DNA of 36,804 bases from Candidatus Nomurabacteria bacterium. GTDB taxonomy: Bacteria > Patescibacteriota > Minisyncoccia > Phycocordibacterales > UBA9973. Location of the stretch: positions 1 to 36,804 of the forward strand of contig JADZCK010000051.1 in assembly GCA_020851595.1 (NCBI GenBank), written 5' to 3'. Shown here in pieces: positions 1-8,563 of this stretch; the stretch's first letter is position 1, and every line of letters begins with the position of its first letter. Below the pieces are notes generated by a model. The model had not been told where the DNA came from, did not search any database, and worked only from the letters and a program-made list of their open reading frames with translations. Made by a program: the position numbers and the translations under genes.

Positions 1-15
1 AACTTATCCCCAAAG

Positions 16-86
16 CTGGGAGGCTTGGATTCGAACCAAGATAGCCTCCTTCAAAGGGAGGAGTCCTACCATTAGACGATCTCCCA
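16..86 (-). tRNA. tRNA-Gln (anticodon TTG)
   Basis: Read on the minus strand this folds as a cloverleaf. It begins TGGGAGA, has an anticodon stem CCTCC/GGAGG around the loop CTTTGAA (anticodon TTG), and a T-arm CTTGG-TTCGAAT-CCAAG. The discriminator base is G, as is usual for tRNA-Gln. The last acceptor pair (7-66) appears to be an A-C mismatch. CCA is not encoded. It lies 14 nt downstream of the HTH gene on the same strand and may be co-transcribed with it. Confidence 0.95.
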
Positions 87-100
87 GCTTTATGGACAAA

Positions 101-796
101 TTATCCCTTTATTACTTTTTCAAAAATCCCCTCCGACCAACCCGCAATCCTTCTTACTAAATCCGAACTTCTTTTGACCTTTATTTTTAACACACCGTTA
201 TATTTTTCCCCTACATTCTTACGATTAGTCTTTATGTTGTTCTTTTTCCAATATACCGTGGAAAAATTATTTACTGGAAAACCAGTAATCTTAGACCAAT
301 ACTGCCTTATTTCTTCCACCCTGTGTTTGTGAGTCTTATGAAGAAATATATTGAAGATTATCATATTTTTATCAATTTTGCACACTTTTTTGAGCCAAAT
401 AAGAAAAATCTGTATCATTTTCGGATCCATATTTGAAAACTGAAGCTGAGATCCGGGGTGATATTCTTTCTCTTTTGCTCCTTCTGCCCAGTACATAATA
501 ACCCCAATTAGAAACAATTCTCTGTCTGAGATGCCTTTTATTTCCAAATTGGCTCGCGAAATTATGCTATCCTGCTTTTCTATCCGTTGCTTTCTCTTTG
601 CTTGTCCGCCACGAAGCGACGCTAGCTTTTTGGCTAGAGTGAATCTTTGTTTTTCTGGGATAGAAAGTTTTGCATCTTTCAACCAAATACCGAGAGTGGA
701 TTTTGCTACGGGAATTGCCCTCAAAATATCAGAGTAGGTTTTGCCTTCTTTTCGAAGAGTAATAGCTTTTTCTTTTTCCGCCGTTTTTCTTATCAT
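101..796 (-). CDS. HTH protein with LAGLIDADG-like (YWAEG) domain
   Basis: A 231-aa protein of unknown role. Residues ~1-50 look like a helix-turn-helix (AITLRKEGKTYSDILRAI, then KSTLGIWLKDAKLS). Residues ~50-85 form a basic linker. Residues ~92-225 contain IGVIMYWAEGAKEK, QFSNMDPKMIQIFLIWLKK and a tryptophan-containing end (IAGWSEG), a pattern I associate with HTH proteins common in CPR bacteria and archaea that resemble degenerate LAGLIDADG folds, as in WhiA. The canonical acidic catalytic motif is not evident, so DNA binding is more likely than cleavage. The start is preceded by an extended -10 box inside an inverted repeat, which suggests autoregulation. Function is inferred only from resemblance. 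Confidence 0.8.
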   Translation of the reverse strand: MIRKTAEKEKAITLRKEGKTYSDILRAIPVAKSTLGIWLKDAKLSIPEKQRFTLAKKLASLRGGQAKRKQRIEKQDSIISRANLEIKGISDRELFLIGVIMYWAEGAKEKEYHPGSQLQFSNMDPKMIQIFLIWLKKVCKIDKNMIIFNIFLHKTHKHRVEEIRQYWSKITGFPVNNFSTVYWKKNNIKTNRKNVGEKYNGVLKIKVKRSSDLVRRIAGWSEGIFEKVIKG

Positions 797-831
797 AGGT
801 AGGACATTATTATTATAACACCTTACCTATG
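794..831 (-). promoter_or_regulatory. promoter with inverted-repeat operator of the HTH gene
   Basis: On the minus strand an extended -10 box TGTTATAAT (TATAAT at 812-817) precedes the gene. It is flanked by inverted-repeat arms: cataggtagg at 794-803, which contains the start codon, and ccttacctatg at 821-831. The repeat brackets the -10 box and the expected transcription start, so a dimeric protein bound there would block transcription. The obvious candidate is the HTH protein encoded immediately downstream. Confidence 0.55.
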
Positions 832-856
832 TACGAAACAAGCAATATTTAAAATA

Positions 857-1024
857 CTAACTCACTTTCTTCCACCTATGCGTCTTTTTGCGGTTGCTGC
901 AATTTGCGCACTTGAAATCATCGGGAACATCTTCCCATTTGGTGCCCGGAGCTATGCCTTTCGGCGGATAGCCTAGCGCTTCGTCATATATCCATCCACA
1001 ATCCGAACAACGATATTTAGCCAT
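857..1024 (-). CDS. rubredoxin
   Basis: A 55-aa ORF too short for the supplied track. The translation starts [18 protein letters not shown], continues with [15 protein letters not shown] and then CANC. These are the two CxxC iron ligands (C6/C9 and C39/C42) and the conserved Y-D, PGT.W and P-D-F core of rubredoxin. The tail is unusual: the typical CPxCG is replaced by CANCSNRKK and a basic end. It starts 2 nt after the dnaX stop and is probably translated by coupling. The family transfers single electrons, often in oxygen or peroxide detoxification of anaerobes; the partner here is not visible. Confidence 0.93.
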   Translation of the reverse strand: MAKYRCSDCGWIYDEALGYPPKGIAPGTKWEDVPDDFKCANCSNRKKTHRWKKVS

Positions 1025-1026
1025 AT

Positions 1027-2088
1027 TTACTTATCTTGTCCTAAAATTTTAATCAAGGCAAGCTCGAGCGGAAGCTCGGGTATAAATGTGTTGTCCATAT
1101 TTTGGTAAGCTTCGAGGAGTACAGCGAGCGCGCCGGAACGAAGCACCCTGTCTTTATCCTCTTTAATTATTTTTTTCAAAAACTCTAAATCAGAAGCTGA
1201 TAAATCCCCCGCCATTTGTTCTTCCAATTTTGGAGCGTAGTGCAATATTATAGCCATACGGAATTTCTGGATGATGAGTTTGAAATATAATCTGATATCC
1301 AAATTTGATTCTGAGGCAATTTTTACAGTATTAATTCCCTTTTCCAAATCTTTCTCAACGATTGCGGAAATAAAATCATTCACAAGGGTGGTCTTCGGCG
1401 CGCCGGTTATTTTTTCTACCTCTTCTCTGGTTATTTTTATATTCTTTTTACTTTTACCATCTTTGCTCAAGAAATTCAAAACCTTTTGAAGCTCTCCAAG
1501 AGCGTCACGGAAAGAACCATCAGCCAAAACGGCTAGAAGCTCCGCAGAAGGAACATCCAAATCAAATCCTTCTTTTGTAGCTATATCTAAAATTATATTT
1601 TTTAATATTTTTTCTGTTGGCTTTTTGAAAGTAAAAACTTGGCAACGAGAAATAATAGTCTCGGGAACTTTGTGTAGCTCTGTGGTCGCCAAGATAAATA
1701 TGACGTGTTTTGGAGGCTCTTCCAAGGTTTTAAGCAAAGCTCCCCAAGCGTCTTTGGAAAGCATATGTACTTCATCTATAATGTAAACTTTGTATTTTGA
1801 ATCAAAAGGCAATACTCGTACACCGTCTCGCAATTCTTTTATGTCTTCTATTCCTCTATTTGAAGCGGCGTCTATTTCGTAGAGATCGTTTACGGAAACT
1901 CCTATTTCTTTTGCGAAAATGCGAGCTATCGAGGTTTTTCCTGTACCTCTAGAGCCGACAAATAGATAGGCATGCGACACCTTGCTTGTTTTGACAGAGC
2001 TTTCAAGCACATCGGTGATGTGTTCTTGTCCAAAAACTTGAGCCCATTTTTGTGGTCTGTATTTTCGATATAAAGCTAAATCGTGCAT
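1027..2088 (-). CDS. dnaX: DNA polymerase III subunit gamma/tau, zinc-module-less
   Basis: Clamp-loader ATPase subunit, 353 aa. Walker [10 protein letters not shown] is at residues 45-53, Walker B (IIDEVH) near 103-108, sensor 1 ATT near 134 and the arginine-finger SRC motif at 147-149. The family normally has a four-cysteine zinc module between Walker A and the EIDAAS segment. Here AKEIG runs almost directly into [10 protein letters not shown] and that stretch has no cysteine. The tau-specific C-terminal extension is also absent, so the product is gamma-sized. TAGAAT stands 6 nt before the ATG, overlapping the dus stop codon, so the gene may have its own leaderless promoter as well as reading from the upstream operon. 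Confidence 0.95.
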   Translation of the reverse strand: MHDLALYRKYRPQKWAQVFGQEHITDVLESSVKTSKVSHAYLFVGSRGTGKTSIARIFAKEIGVSVNDLYEIDAASNRGIEDIKELRDGVRVLPFDSKYKVYIIDEVHMLSKDAWGALLKTLEEPPKHVIFILATTELHKVPETIISRCQVFTFKKPTEKILKNIILDIATKEGFDLDVPSAELLAVLADGSFRDALGELQKVLNFLSKDGKSKKNIKITREEVEKITGAPKTTLVNDFISAIVEKDLEKGINTVKIASESNLDIRLYFKLIIQKFRMAIILHYAPKLEEQMAGDLSASDLEFLKKIIKEDKDRVLRSGALAVLLEAYQNMDNTFIPELPLELALIKILGQDK

Positions 2089-2097
2089 AAAGCTATT

Positions 2098-3099
2098 CTA
2101 CTCTATTTCTTTTAAAAAATCATTAACTATTTTTTCTACTTGTTTGGCGTTTTCAGCTTCCATTAATTTCACACGGAGTTCTTTGGCGCCTTCAAAATTA
2201 TTCACATAGGCCTTGTAATGTTTTTTCATAACTGCAAAATTTTTATGTTTAGGCTTCGAAAGTTCTTTTTCAAAAAGTTTTGTATGCTCTACCATAACTT
2301 TCAATTTCTCTTCAAGCGAAATATTAGGTTTTTCTTCTAGTAAAAAGAACCATGGATTTCCAAAAACCCCACGGCCGATCATCACTCCATCGCAACCATA
2401 TTTTATCGCCTTCTCCTCCCCGTCTTTGATACTTACTATGTCTCCGTTGCCGATAAGCGGTATGTCTTTACCACTTTTTTTAATAAGTTCTTTTATTTTT
2501 TTAATATGTTCCCAGTGAGCAGGAACTAGTGACATCTCTTTGACCGTACGCAAATGAATCGTCAAAGCAGAAATATTTTCTTTCAACAATTCTGGTATCC
2601 AATTATCTATATCTTCTTTATTAAAACCAATTCTTGTTTTTACGGATACTGGAATATTTTGCCCGGCTGATTTTATACCATCATGAGCTGCCCGTATTAT
2701 TTTTCTCGCAAGCTCCGGAGTCCTGATCAGTCCTGCTCCTGCTCCTTGGCTTATGACAGATCTATCTGGACAACCCATATTTATATCAATTCCATCAAAA
2801 CCAAGACTAGCGATATATTGGCAAGCCTTCTTCATGTTTTCGGGATTAGCGCCAAAAACTTGGGCCACGATAGGCCTTTCCTTTTCAGAAAATTCCAATA
2901 TGTGTGACAATTTTTTCTTTGCAAGCTTATTACACAAGCCATCAGCTGCCACAAACTCTGTCCAAAAAACAATTCTGTCTTTGTTTTCTCTGTTTTTGCC
3001 GTATTTTGCCAAGATGCTGCGAAAAGCGATATCCGTAACATTCGACATCGGCGCTAAACAGAAAAAGGGTTTTTTTAGTTTTTCCCAGAAATTGTTCAT
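2098..3099 (-). CDS. dus: tRNA-dihydrouridine synthase
   Basis: FMN-dependent enzyme that reduces specific uridines in the tRNA D-loop, 333 aa. The N-terminal LAPMSNVTDIAFR is the flavin-binding barrel start. The NMGCP motif carries the catalytic cysteine (C110), K154 sits in SVKTRIG, and IGNGDI and MIGRGVFGNPW are phosphate-binding strands. The usual IHGRT is changed to IHLRT. The C-terminal ~90 residues are the helical tRNA-binding domain. It starts a few bases after ftsQ and ends 9 nt before dnaX, in an apparent serS-ftsQ-dus-dnaX-rubredoxin run. It resembles the DusB group most, but the subgroup is uncertain. Confidence 0.93.
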   Translation of the reverse strand: MNNFWEKLKKPFFCLAPMSNVTDIAFRSILAKYGKNRENKDRIVFWTEFVAADGLCNKLAKKKLSHILEFSEKERPIVAQVFGANPENMKKACQYIASLGFDGIDINMGCPDRSVISQGAGAGLIRTPELARKIIRAAHDGIKSAGQNIPVSVKTRIGFNKEDIDNWIPELLKENISALTIHLRTVKEMSLVPAHWEHIKKIKELIKKSGKDIPLIGNGDIVSIKDGEEKAIKYGCDGVMIGRGVFGNPWFFLLEEKPNISLEEKLKVMVEHTKLFEKELSKPKHKNFAVMKKHYKAYVNNFEGAKELRVKLMEAENAKQVEKIVNDFLKEIE

Positions 3100-3105
3100 A
3101 ATTTT

Positions 3106-4029
3106 TTATTCAATACTGGGAGAGCTAGGAGCTCCAAATTTATAGTAAACTTTATTTCCAAATCTTAAATCAATATATTGAAGAAGCGCATATTTATTCT
3201 TAAATTCTGTCTTGAATGGGTCAGTATCAAGCGCGGCATCTAAGTTCTCAGCTAGATTTTCAAAATCAGAATCCAATTTAAATCTTATCTGGGGTTCTAA
3301 GGTTGTTTTTGAAGACAAAAAGAAATTGCCTTCACCTTGGTTGGTCAACCAGAAATAATCTGGAGACAATTTCATGGTCTCCAGATTATTTTTAAACTCA
3401 GCAATTTCTACAAATTTATCTTTCAAGAAATATTGCCCCAATGGATTTTCAGTGTTTATCTTTTGGTCACCCTCGACCGTAGCCATTTGAATGAGGCCGT
3501 AGAATTTAAAATAAACCCCAGGCGAAAAGTAAGGCGCTTCATCAAAAATATAACCAACAGAATCCATAAAATAACACTCTGGTTTATTGCTATCACCACG
3601 CAAAGAAGGTACAAGAATGCCACACCAGAGATATTTTGGTTCACGCTCTGTGATAGATATCAGTAATTTTGTCCTATTGTTTTCAATTGAAAAATTTACA
3701 TCTTTAATTCTTTTAAACTTTTCTTGCAAATTTTTCTTTATTTTATTTTGTGGATAGAAAAGAACATTTGTTTTTGGAAAAAGCCAAAAATACTTGCTGG
3801 ATATTTCGTTTTGCACAGAAACTCTAATATCTTCAGTTTTAATTATTTTATTCCCAACGACTTCTACTTCGGCGATATTTATTTCTTTTAAGCCAGAAAG
3901 ATAAGAAAGAACAAAAAATATTAGAGTCAGAACAAAAAAAGAAAAAAATAACCTAATCCAAACGGCTTTCCTTCTTTGTCTTTTTAATTCCGAAAGACGT
4001 GGAGAACTTAAAATATTTCTTTTTTGCAT
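3106..4029 (-). CDS. ftsQ: FtsQ/DivIB-like cell division protein
   Basis: A 307-aa bitopic membrane protein. It has a basic cytoplasmic N-terminus (RLSELKRQRRK), one transmembrane helix at ~22-45 and then a POTRA-like segment (INIAEVEVVGNKIIKTEDI) at ~50-118. The remainder is an extracytoplasmic domain with weak conservation. This topology and the IxxVxVxGN opening fit FtsQ/DivIB, which links divisome assembly to septal wall synthesis. No ftsA or ftsZ is adjacent. The start lies 10 nt after the serS stop. POTRA membership is moderately certain; the FtsQ name rests on architecture. Confidence 0.75.
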   Translation of the reverse strand: MQKRNILSSPRLSELKRQRRKAVWIRLFFSFFVLTLIFFVLSYLSGLKEINIAEVEVVGNKIIKTEDIRVSVQNEISSKYFWLFPKTNVLFYPQNKIKKNLQEKFKRIKDVNFSIENNRTKLLISITEREPKYLWCGILVPSLRGDSNKPECYFMDSVGYIFDEAPYFSPGVYFKFYGLIQMATVEGDQKINTENPLGQYFLKDKFVEIAEFKNNLETMKLSPDYFWLTNQGEGNFFLSSKTTLEPQIRFKLDSDFENLAENLDAALDTDPFKTEFKNKYALLQYIDLRFGNKVYYKFGAPSSPSIE

Positions 4030-4039
4030 ATCAACTTAA

Positions 4040-5350
4040 CTATTTAATAAATTCTTTTCCGCCCATATATTTACGTAAAACTTCCGGAATTTTTATTGAA
4101 CCATCAACTTGTTGATAGTTTTCTATAATAGCAATCAAAATACGTCCAATAGCAACAACTGTAGCATCGTTCATATGTACTGGTTCTATTTTTCCATCAC
4201 TTCTTCGGACTCGAGTATTTAAGCGCCTGGATTGAAATCCACCAGTAGAATCCGAACTATGGGTTTCTCTATATTTATTTTGTCCAGGCATCCAAGTTTC
4301 AATATCTATCTGTCTATTATCTGGGAAACCCATATCTCCAGAACACACTGCTACTACTTGGTAAGGAAGTCCTAATGCTTGAAGCACGTGTTCTTGAATA
4401 GCTACAAGAAAATTTTGTTCTTGCATTGAATTTTCAGGTAAAGAAAAAACCTCCATTTCTAGTTTATCAAATTGATGTTGACGCAAAATTCCATTTGTAT
4501 CCTTCCCTGCTGCCCCAGCCTCTCTACGAAATGCAGTCGAATATCCGGCGTATCGTATAGGCAAATCTTTTTCCTCGAAAATTTTGCCCATATGCATTGA
4601 ACCAAGAGTATGTTCTGCGCTACCGATAAGCATCAAATCATCGTTTGGAAACATATAGTGTTCTTCTGGGGTCATAAATCGAGCCATTTTAACTTGTACA
4701 AGTGGCCGGATAAAAACTGGTGGTATTACAGGTATAAAACTTTTTGGAATTATTGAAATACCGGAATTTGTTGCAATATTTTTGAGTACTTCCTCGTTTG
4801 TTAAAATATCTAAACACATTTGAATAATAGCAAATTGCATTAAAACCAAATCACCTTTCAGATATGCATATCTTGAACCGGAGACTTCAGCTGCTGTTTC
4901 AGTATCAATTATTTTTAGGGCTTTTCCTAATTCATAATGTTCTTTTGGGGTAAAAGAAAACTGTGGTTTTTCTCCCCAACTACGTAACACTTGGTTACCA
5001 CTATCATCGGGCCCTTCTGGTGTGTCTACCGAAGGAATATTTGGAATTTTTAGCATCATTTTTTGCCATTCTTCCACGGTTGCTTTCAACTTTTCTTCTT
5101 TTATTTTTATTTCTTCTTTAACTGTACGCATCTCTTCAATAAGCTGAATGCGTAGCGCGGTATCTTTGCTATTTGCTACATCAATAGAAACACGATTGAT
5201 TTCACTGCGAAGATCTTCGACTTCTTTTAATTCTTTCAAGCGAGTATCGTCGAGAGCAATCAGCTTTTCAATGTCTATATCAACTCTTTTTTTCTTTGCT
5301 CCAGCTTGAACAATGTCTTTATTTTCTCGTATAAATTTTATATCCAACAT
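4040..5350 (-). CDS. serS: seryl-tRNA synthetase
   Basis: Charges tRNA-Ser with serine. The 436-aa length is normal. Residues 1-~105 form the long antiparallel coiled-coil arm that grips the tRNA variable arm (MLDIKFIRENKDIVQAGAKKK start, then alternating charged heptads). The class II core has motif 2 FRREAGAAGKDTNGILRQHQF and motif 3 near the C-terminus (GRILIAIIENYQ). The TAEV sequence of the serine-binding loop is visible as DTETAAEVSG. The start is supported by a TTGTAA/TATAAT promoter whose -10 ends 7 nt before the ATG, so the message is probably leaderless. Confidence 0.97.
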   Translation of the reverse strand: MLDIKFIRENKDIVQAGAKKKRVDIDIEKLIALDDTRLKELKEVEDLRSEINRVSIDVANSKDTALRIQLIEEMRTVKEEIKIKEEKLKATVEEWQKMMLKIPNIPSVDTPEGPDDSGNQVLRSWGEKPQFSFTPKEHYELGKALKIIDTETAAEVSGSRYAYLKGDLVLMQFAIIQMCLDILTNEEVLKNIATNSGISIIPKSFIPVIPPVFIRPLVQVKMARFMTPEEHYMFPNDDLMLIGSAEHTLGSMHMGKIFEEKDLPIRYAGYSTAFRREAGAAGKDTNGILRQHQFDKLEMEVFSLPENSMQEQNFLVAIQEHVLQALGLPYQVVAVCSGDMGFPDNRQIDIETWMPGQNKYRETHSSDSTGGFQSRRLNTRVRRSDGKIEPVHMNDATVVAIGRILIAIIENYQQVDGSIKIPEVLRKYMGGKEFIK

Positions 5351-5352
5351 AT

Positions 5353-5386
5353 TTGTGATTATATACCAGAACGACTATAATTACAA
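5353..5386. promoter_or_regulatory. overlapping divergent promoters of serS and dprA
   Basis: The 39-bp gap between serS and dprA holds two facing sigma70-type promoters. Plus strand (dprA): TTGTGA 5353-5358, 17-bp spacer, TATAAT 5376-5381, ATG 8 nt later. Minus strand (serS): TTGTAA 5386-5381, 17-bp spacer, TATAAT 5363-5358, ATG 7 nt later. Each -10 abuts or overlaps the other promoter's -35, so the two cannot be occupied together. Both imply transcripts starting at or next to the start codon. Confidence 0.75.
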
Positions 5387-5389
5387 AAC

Positions 5390-6256
5390 ATGAAATTTGA
5401 TTTAAGGATTTTAAAAGGTAAAGATATTCCTGCAAATCTTTTAGAAATTCCCCAACCCCCAAAGAAGCTTTATCTTGCTGGTAAGCTTCCAAAAGAAAAT
5501 ACTGTTTATTTGGCAGTAGTCGGCTCAAGGAAAGCTACTACTTACGGAAAAGATGTGGTAAAAAAACTTATCTCTGGCCTCAAAGGATACCCGATAGCAA
5601 TAGTCTCGGGATTGGCTGTAGGTATAGATGCACTTTCTCACGAAGCAGCACTCGATGCCGGCCTCACCGCTGTCGCTTTCCCTGGTTCAGGAATTTCCGA
5701 GGAAGCTTTTTTCCCATCGACCAGTTTAAGGCTAGCAGAAAGAATAGTTAATTCTGGTGGATGTGTTTTATCTGAATTTGAACCGGATTTGAAAGCAGCT
5801 TATTATACTTTTCCAATGCGAAATAGACTTGTAGCTGGACTTTCTAAAGCTGCGCTTATTATAGAAGCACAAGAAAAATCTGGAACATTGATCACGGCTC
5901 GCATGGCGCTAGATTACAATAAAGAAGTCTTGGCAGTACCAGGGCCGATAAGCTCAGAATATTCAAAAGGCACAAACAGATTGATCAGACAAGGAGCGAC
6001 GCCCATAACATGTAGTGACGATATTTTGGAAGCCTTAGGTTTTAAAATAGACGAAGAAAGCAAACAGCAAAATCTTTTTGAAGATGCGCGCCCAGAAGAA
6101 AAAGCTGTTTTAAAATTACTAACAGAACCCGTAGAAAGAGACGAGCTAATCCGCAAAATGAAGCTCTCTACCGGTGAAGCAAATGCGCTTCTTTCAGTGA
6201 TGGAAATAAAAGGATTGATAAAAGAAGAACTCGGCGAAATCCGTGCAAGTTTTTAA
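5390..6256 (+). CDS. dprA: DNA-processing protein DprA
   Basis: Loads RecA onto incoming single-stranded DNA during natural transformation. The 288-aa protein has the DprA Rossmann core: VGSRKATTYG, SGLAVGIDALSHEAAL, PMRNRLVAGLS, SGTLITARMALDYNKEVLAVPG and GTNRLIRQGA. A C-terminal winged helix follows (EKAVLKLLTEPVERDELIRKM...IKGLIKEELGEI). The N-terminal SAM-like domain is reduced to ~40 residues. Its presence suggests DNA uptake ability, known from comEC/pil gene content in many CPR genomes, though no other competence gene is in this window. topA follows 60 nt downstream. Confidence 0.96.
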   Translation: MKFDLRILKGKDIPANLLEIPQPPKKLYLAGKLPKENTVYLAVVGSRKATTYGKDVVKKLISGLKGYPIAIVSGLAVGIDALSHEAALDAGLTAVAFPGSGISEEAFFPSTSLRLAERIVNSGGCVLSEFEPDLKAAYYTFPMRNRLVAGLSKAALIIEAQEKSGTLITARMALDYNKEVLAVPGPISSEYSKGTNRLIRQGATPITCSDDILEALGFKIDEESKQQNLFEDARPEEKAVLKLLTEPVERDELIRKMKLSTGEANALLSVMEIKGLIKEELGEIRASF

Positions 6257-6277
6257 AATAAAATTTTCTCTACAGAT

Positions 6278-6306
6278 TTGCAAAATAATTCTCTTTCATG
6301 TAATAC
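6278..6306 (+). promoter_or_regulatory. candidate topA promoter
   Basis: TTGCAA (6278-6283), a 17-bp spacer, then TAATAC (6301-6306). The GTG start of topA is 10 nt after the -10 box, so the leader would be only a few nucleotides. The -10 is weaker than others in the window. Confidence 0.45.
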
Positions 6307-6316
6307 TTGTTAAATC

Positions 6317-8527
6317 GTGAAATTATTAATCGTAGAATCACCAAGTAAAGCAAAGACTATCGAAAAATATCTCGAAGGCGCTTTTGCTGTGCGAGCATCT
6401 GTCGGACATATTCGTGATTTGCCAAAATCAAATAAAAAAGCGATCGACATCGAAGCTGGTTTTGTACCTCATTATGAAATTTCAAAAGGAAAAGAAAAAG
6501 TAGTTCACGAGTTGCAAACTCTTGCAGAAAAAGCAGAAGAAGTATTGCTCGCGACAGACCCTGACCGCGAAGGAGAAGCTATAGCCTGGCACATAGAAAC
6601 ACTTTTAAATCAAGATAAAAAAATAAAAGCGCCAATTGACCGCGTTACTTTCCACGAGATCACAAAAGAAGCTGTAGAAGAAGCATTAAAGCACCCTCGC
6701 AAAATAGACACAGCTTTACGCAAAGCTCAAGAAGCGCGCAGAGTGCTCGACAGACTCGTAGGGTATGATCTTTCTGGACTTATTTGGAAAAAAGTACGCT
6801 ATGGACTTTCTGCTGGACGTGTCCAATCCCCTGCGCTTCGCATAATAATGGAACGCGAAAGAGAAATTCGCGCTTTTGTGCCAGAAAAATATTGGAAGAT
6901 TTTAGGATTATTTGAAACTGAGAAAAAAGAAAAAATTACTCTAGAATGTTCGGAAGAACCTCGTGACCAAAAATTAGTAGAAAAAATAATGTCTGAGGGC
7001 AAAAAAGGTACTTGGGTTGTAAGTACCGTAAAAGAAAGTGAGCAGAAACGTTCTCCTCGCGCGCCATTTACCACTTCTACACTTCAACAAACGGCAAGCT
7101 CACGCTTAGGCTACTCCCCTTCACGTACAATGCAAATCGCGCAGAAACTTTACGAAGCTGGACATATCACATATATGCGTACAGACAGTACAAACGTTTC
7201 TACCGTAGCCCAAGGACAGATACTTGCTTTTGTAAAAAAAGAATATGGAGCAGAATACGCTGAAGCCCACATATATAAGACAAAATCAAAAAATGCCCAA
7301 GAAGCACACGAGGCTATACGTCCTACCCACATAGATAAATTATATGTAGGCACGGATGAACAAAGTAATCTTTATAAACTTATATGGGAACGCGCAGTAT
7401 CATCTCAGATGACTGACGCAAAATTATTAAAAACAAAAATTACTGCAAAAATTGACGGACACGAAGACTTACCAGAATTCGGGGCTACAGGATCAAGACT
7501 TTTGTTCCCTGGATGGCTCGCCGTAGATACTGGCGCGCGCGGAGATGATGTAGAACTTCCTATATGCAAAGCTGGAGAGAAATTAAAATTGCTTGGTTTG
7601 AGTGATGAAGAAAAATTTACAGAACCACCAAGTAGATACAGCGAAGCGGGACTCATCAAAGAACTTGAAAGTAGAGGCATAGGCCGACCTTCCACTTATG
7701 CTTCTATCATGAAGACTATCGAGGAGCGTGGATATGTAAATAAAGAAAATAAAACATTGTTCCCTACCGATGTCGGCGAAGTAGTGTCTGACTTCTTGGA
7801 AAAACATTTTGCAAATTATATTTCAGATACTTTTACAGCAGAAATGGAAGATGAATTAGACGAAATATCTCGTGGAGAGCGTGAATACGAAAAAACATTA
7901 AAAGATTTCTACGGACCTTTTTTGAAAGAAGTAAAAGCAAAAGATAAATTAGAAAAAGCTACAAATTTAGGTGAAGCTCCAGCAAATATAAAATGTCCGA
8001 AATGCGGAAGTTCCATGATTATCAAACTTTCCCGTGGAGGAAAATTTTATTCTTGTTCCAAATATCCGGATTGTGATGGAGCGCTCATGCTCGATGGAAC
8101 AGAATTAAAAGGTCCAGAAGAAACCGGTGAGATATGCCCAGAATGTGGAGAGAAAAAAGGAGGCAAATTGATCATCCGCCAAAGACGCGATGGCACAGGT
8201 ACATTTATTTCTTGTTCAAGATATCCAAAATGTAAATTTATTAAAAAAGACGAAGCAGAAGAAGCCAGAAAAAGAACTGGCGTTATCTGCCCATTATGTA
8301 AAAAGGGAGACATTTCTGAAAGACGCGGAAGATTTGGAGTTTTCTATTCGTGTTCAAATTATCCGGATTGCAAATTTGCAATAAAAGCAAAACCTACTGG
8401 AAATATTTGCAAGCTTTGCGGAAGCTTAATGATGGAAGGCACAAAAACCATACCTGAACGTTGTTCAAACAAAACTTGTCCAAACCACAACCCTCACAAG
8501 ATATCTAAAATTGATATAAAAAGCTAA
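6317..8527 (+). CDS. topA: DNA topoisomerase I
   Basis: Type IA topoisomerase that relaxes negative supercoils, 736 aa. The start is GTG; the protein opens with the Toprim glutamate (LIVESPSKAKT, E7) and has DPDRE at ~81-85. The nucleophilic tyrosine is Y286 in YMRTDS. The C-terminus (from ~555) carries four zinc ribbons: CPKC...CSKYPDC, CPEC...CSRYPKC, CPLC...CSNYPDC and CKLC...CSNKTC. The last has a longer, divergent spacing. Four ribbons is a full complement, which contrasts with the loss of zinc modules in DnaX here. A TAATAC -10 stands just upstream. Confidence 0.98.
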   Translation: MKLLIVESPSKAKTIEKYLEGAFAVRASVGHIRDLPKSNKKAIDIEAGFVPHYEISKGKEKVVHELQTLAEKAEEVLLATDPDREGEAIAWHIETLLNQDKKIKAPIDRVTFHEITKEAVEEALKHPRKIDTALRKAQEARRVLDRLVGYDLSGLIWKKVRYGLSAGRVQSPALRIIMEREREIRAFVPEKYWKILGLFETEKKEKITLECSEEPRDQKLVEKIMSEGKKGTWVVSTVKESEQKRSPRAPFTTSTLQQTASSRLGYSPSRTMQIAQKLYEAGHITYMRTDSTNVSTVAQGQILAFVKKEYGAEYAEAHIYKTKSKNAQEAHEAIRPTHIDKLYVGTDEQSNLYKLIWERAVSSQMTDAKLLKTKITAKIDGHEDLPEFGATGSRLLFPGWLAVDTGARGDDVELPICKAGEKLKLLGLSDEEKFTEPPSRYSEAGLIKELESRGIGRPSTYASIMKTIEERGYVNKENKTLFPTDVGEVVSDFLEKHFANYISDTFTAEMEDELDEISRGEREYEKTLKDFYGPFLKEVKAKDKLEKATNLGEAPANIKCPKCGSSMIIKLSRGGKFYSCSKYPDCDGALMLDGTELKGPEETGEICPECGEKKGGKLIIRQRRDGTGTFISCSRYPKCKFIKKDEAEEARKRTGVICPLCKKGDISERRGRFGVFYSCSNYPDCKFAIKAKPTGNICKLCGSLMMEGTKTIPERCSNKTCPNHNPHKISKIDIKS

Positions 8528-8548
8528 TATTTCAAAAACCCGCATAAA

Positions 8549-8557
8549 TGCTATAAT
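8549..8557 (+). promoter_or_regulatory. extended -10 promoter of relA/spoT homologue
   Basis: TGCTATAAT, a perfect extended -10, ends exactly 6 nt before the ATG at 8564. Transcription would begin at about the start codon, so a leaderless message is expected. No good -35 is visible at 17 bp, as is usual for extended -10 promoters. Confidence 0.7.
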
Positions 8558-8563
8558 CATTTT

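Noticed and set aside
101-796. Active LAGLIDADG homing endonuclease inserted near tRNA-Gln
   Set aside because: The canonical acidic LAGLIDADG motif is not evident (YWAEG instead), the tRNA is intact and there is no intron, so a DNA-binding role is more likely.
8190-8384. Frameshift or second gene in topA
   Set aside because: The zinc-ribbon frame is continuous from 6317 to 8527; the alternative ORF is a shadow.
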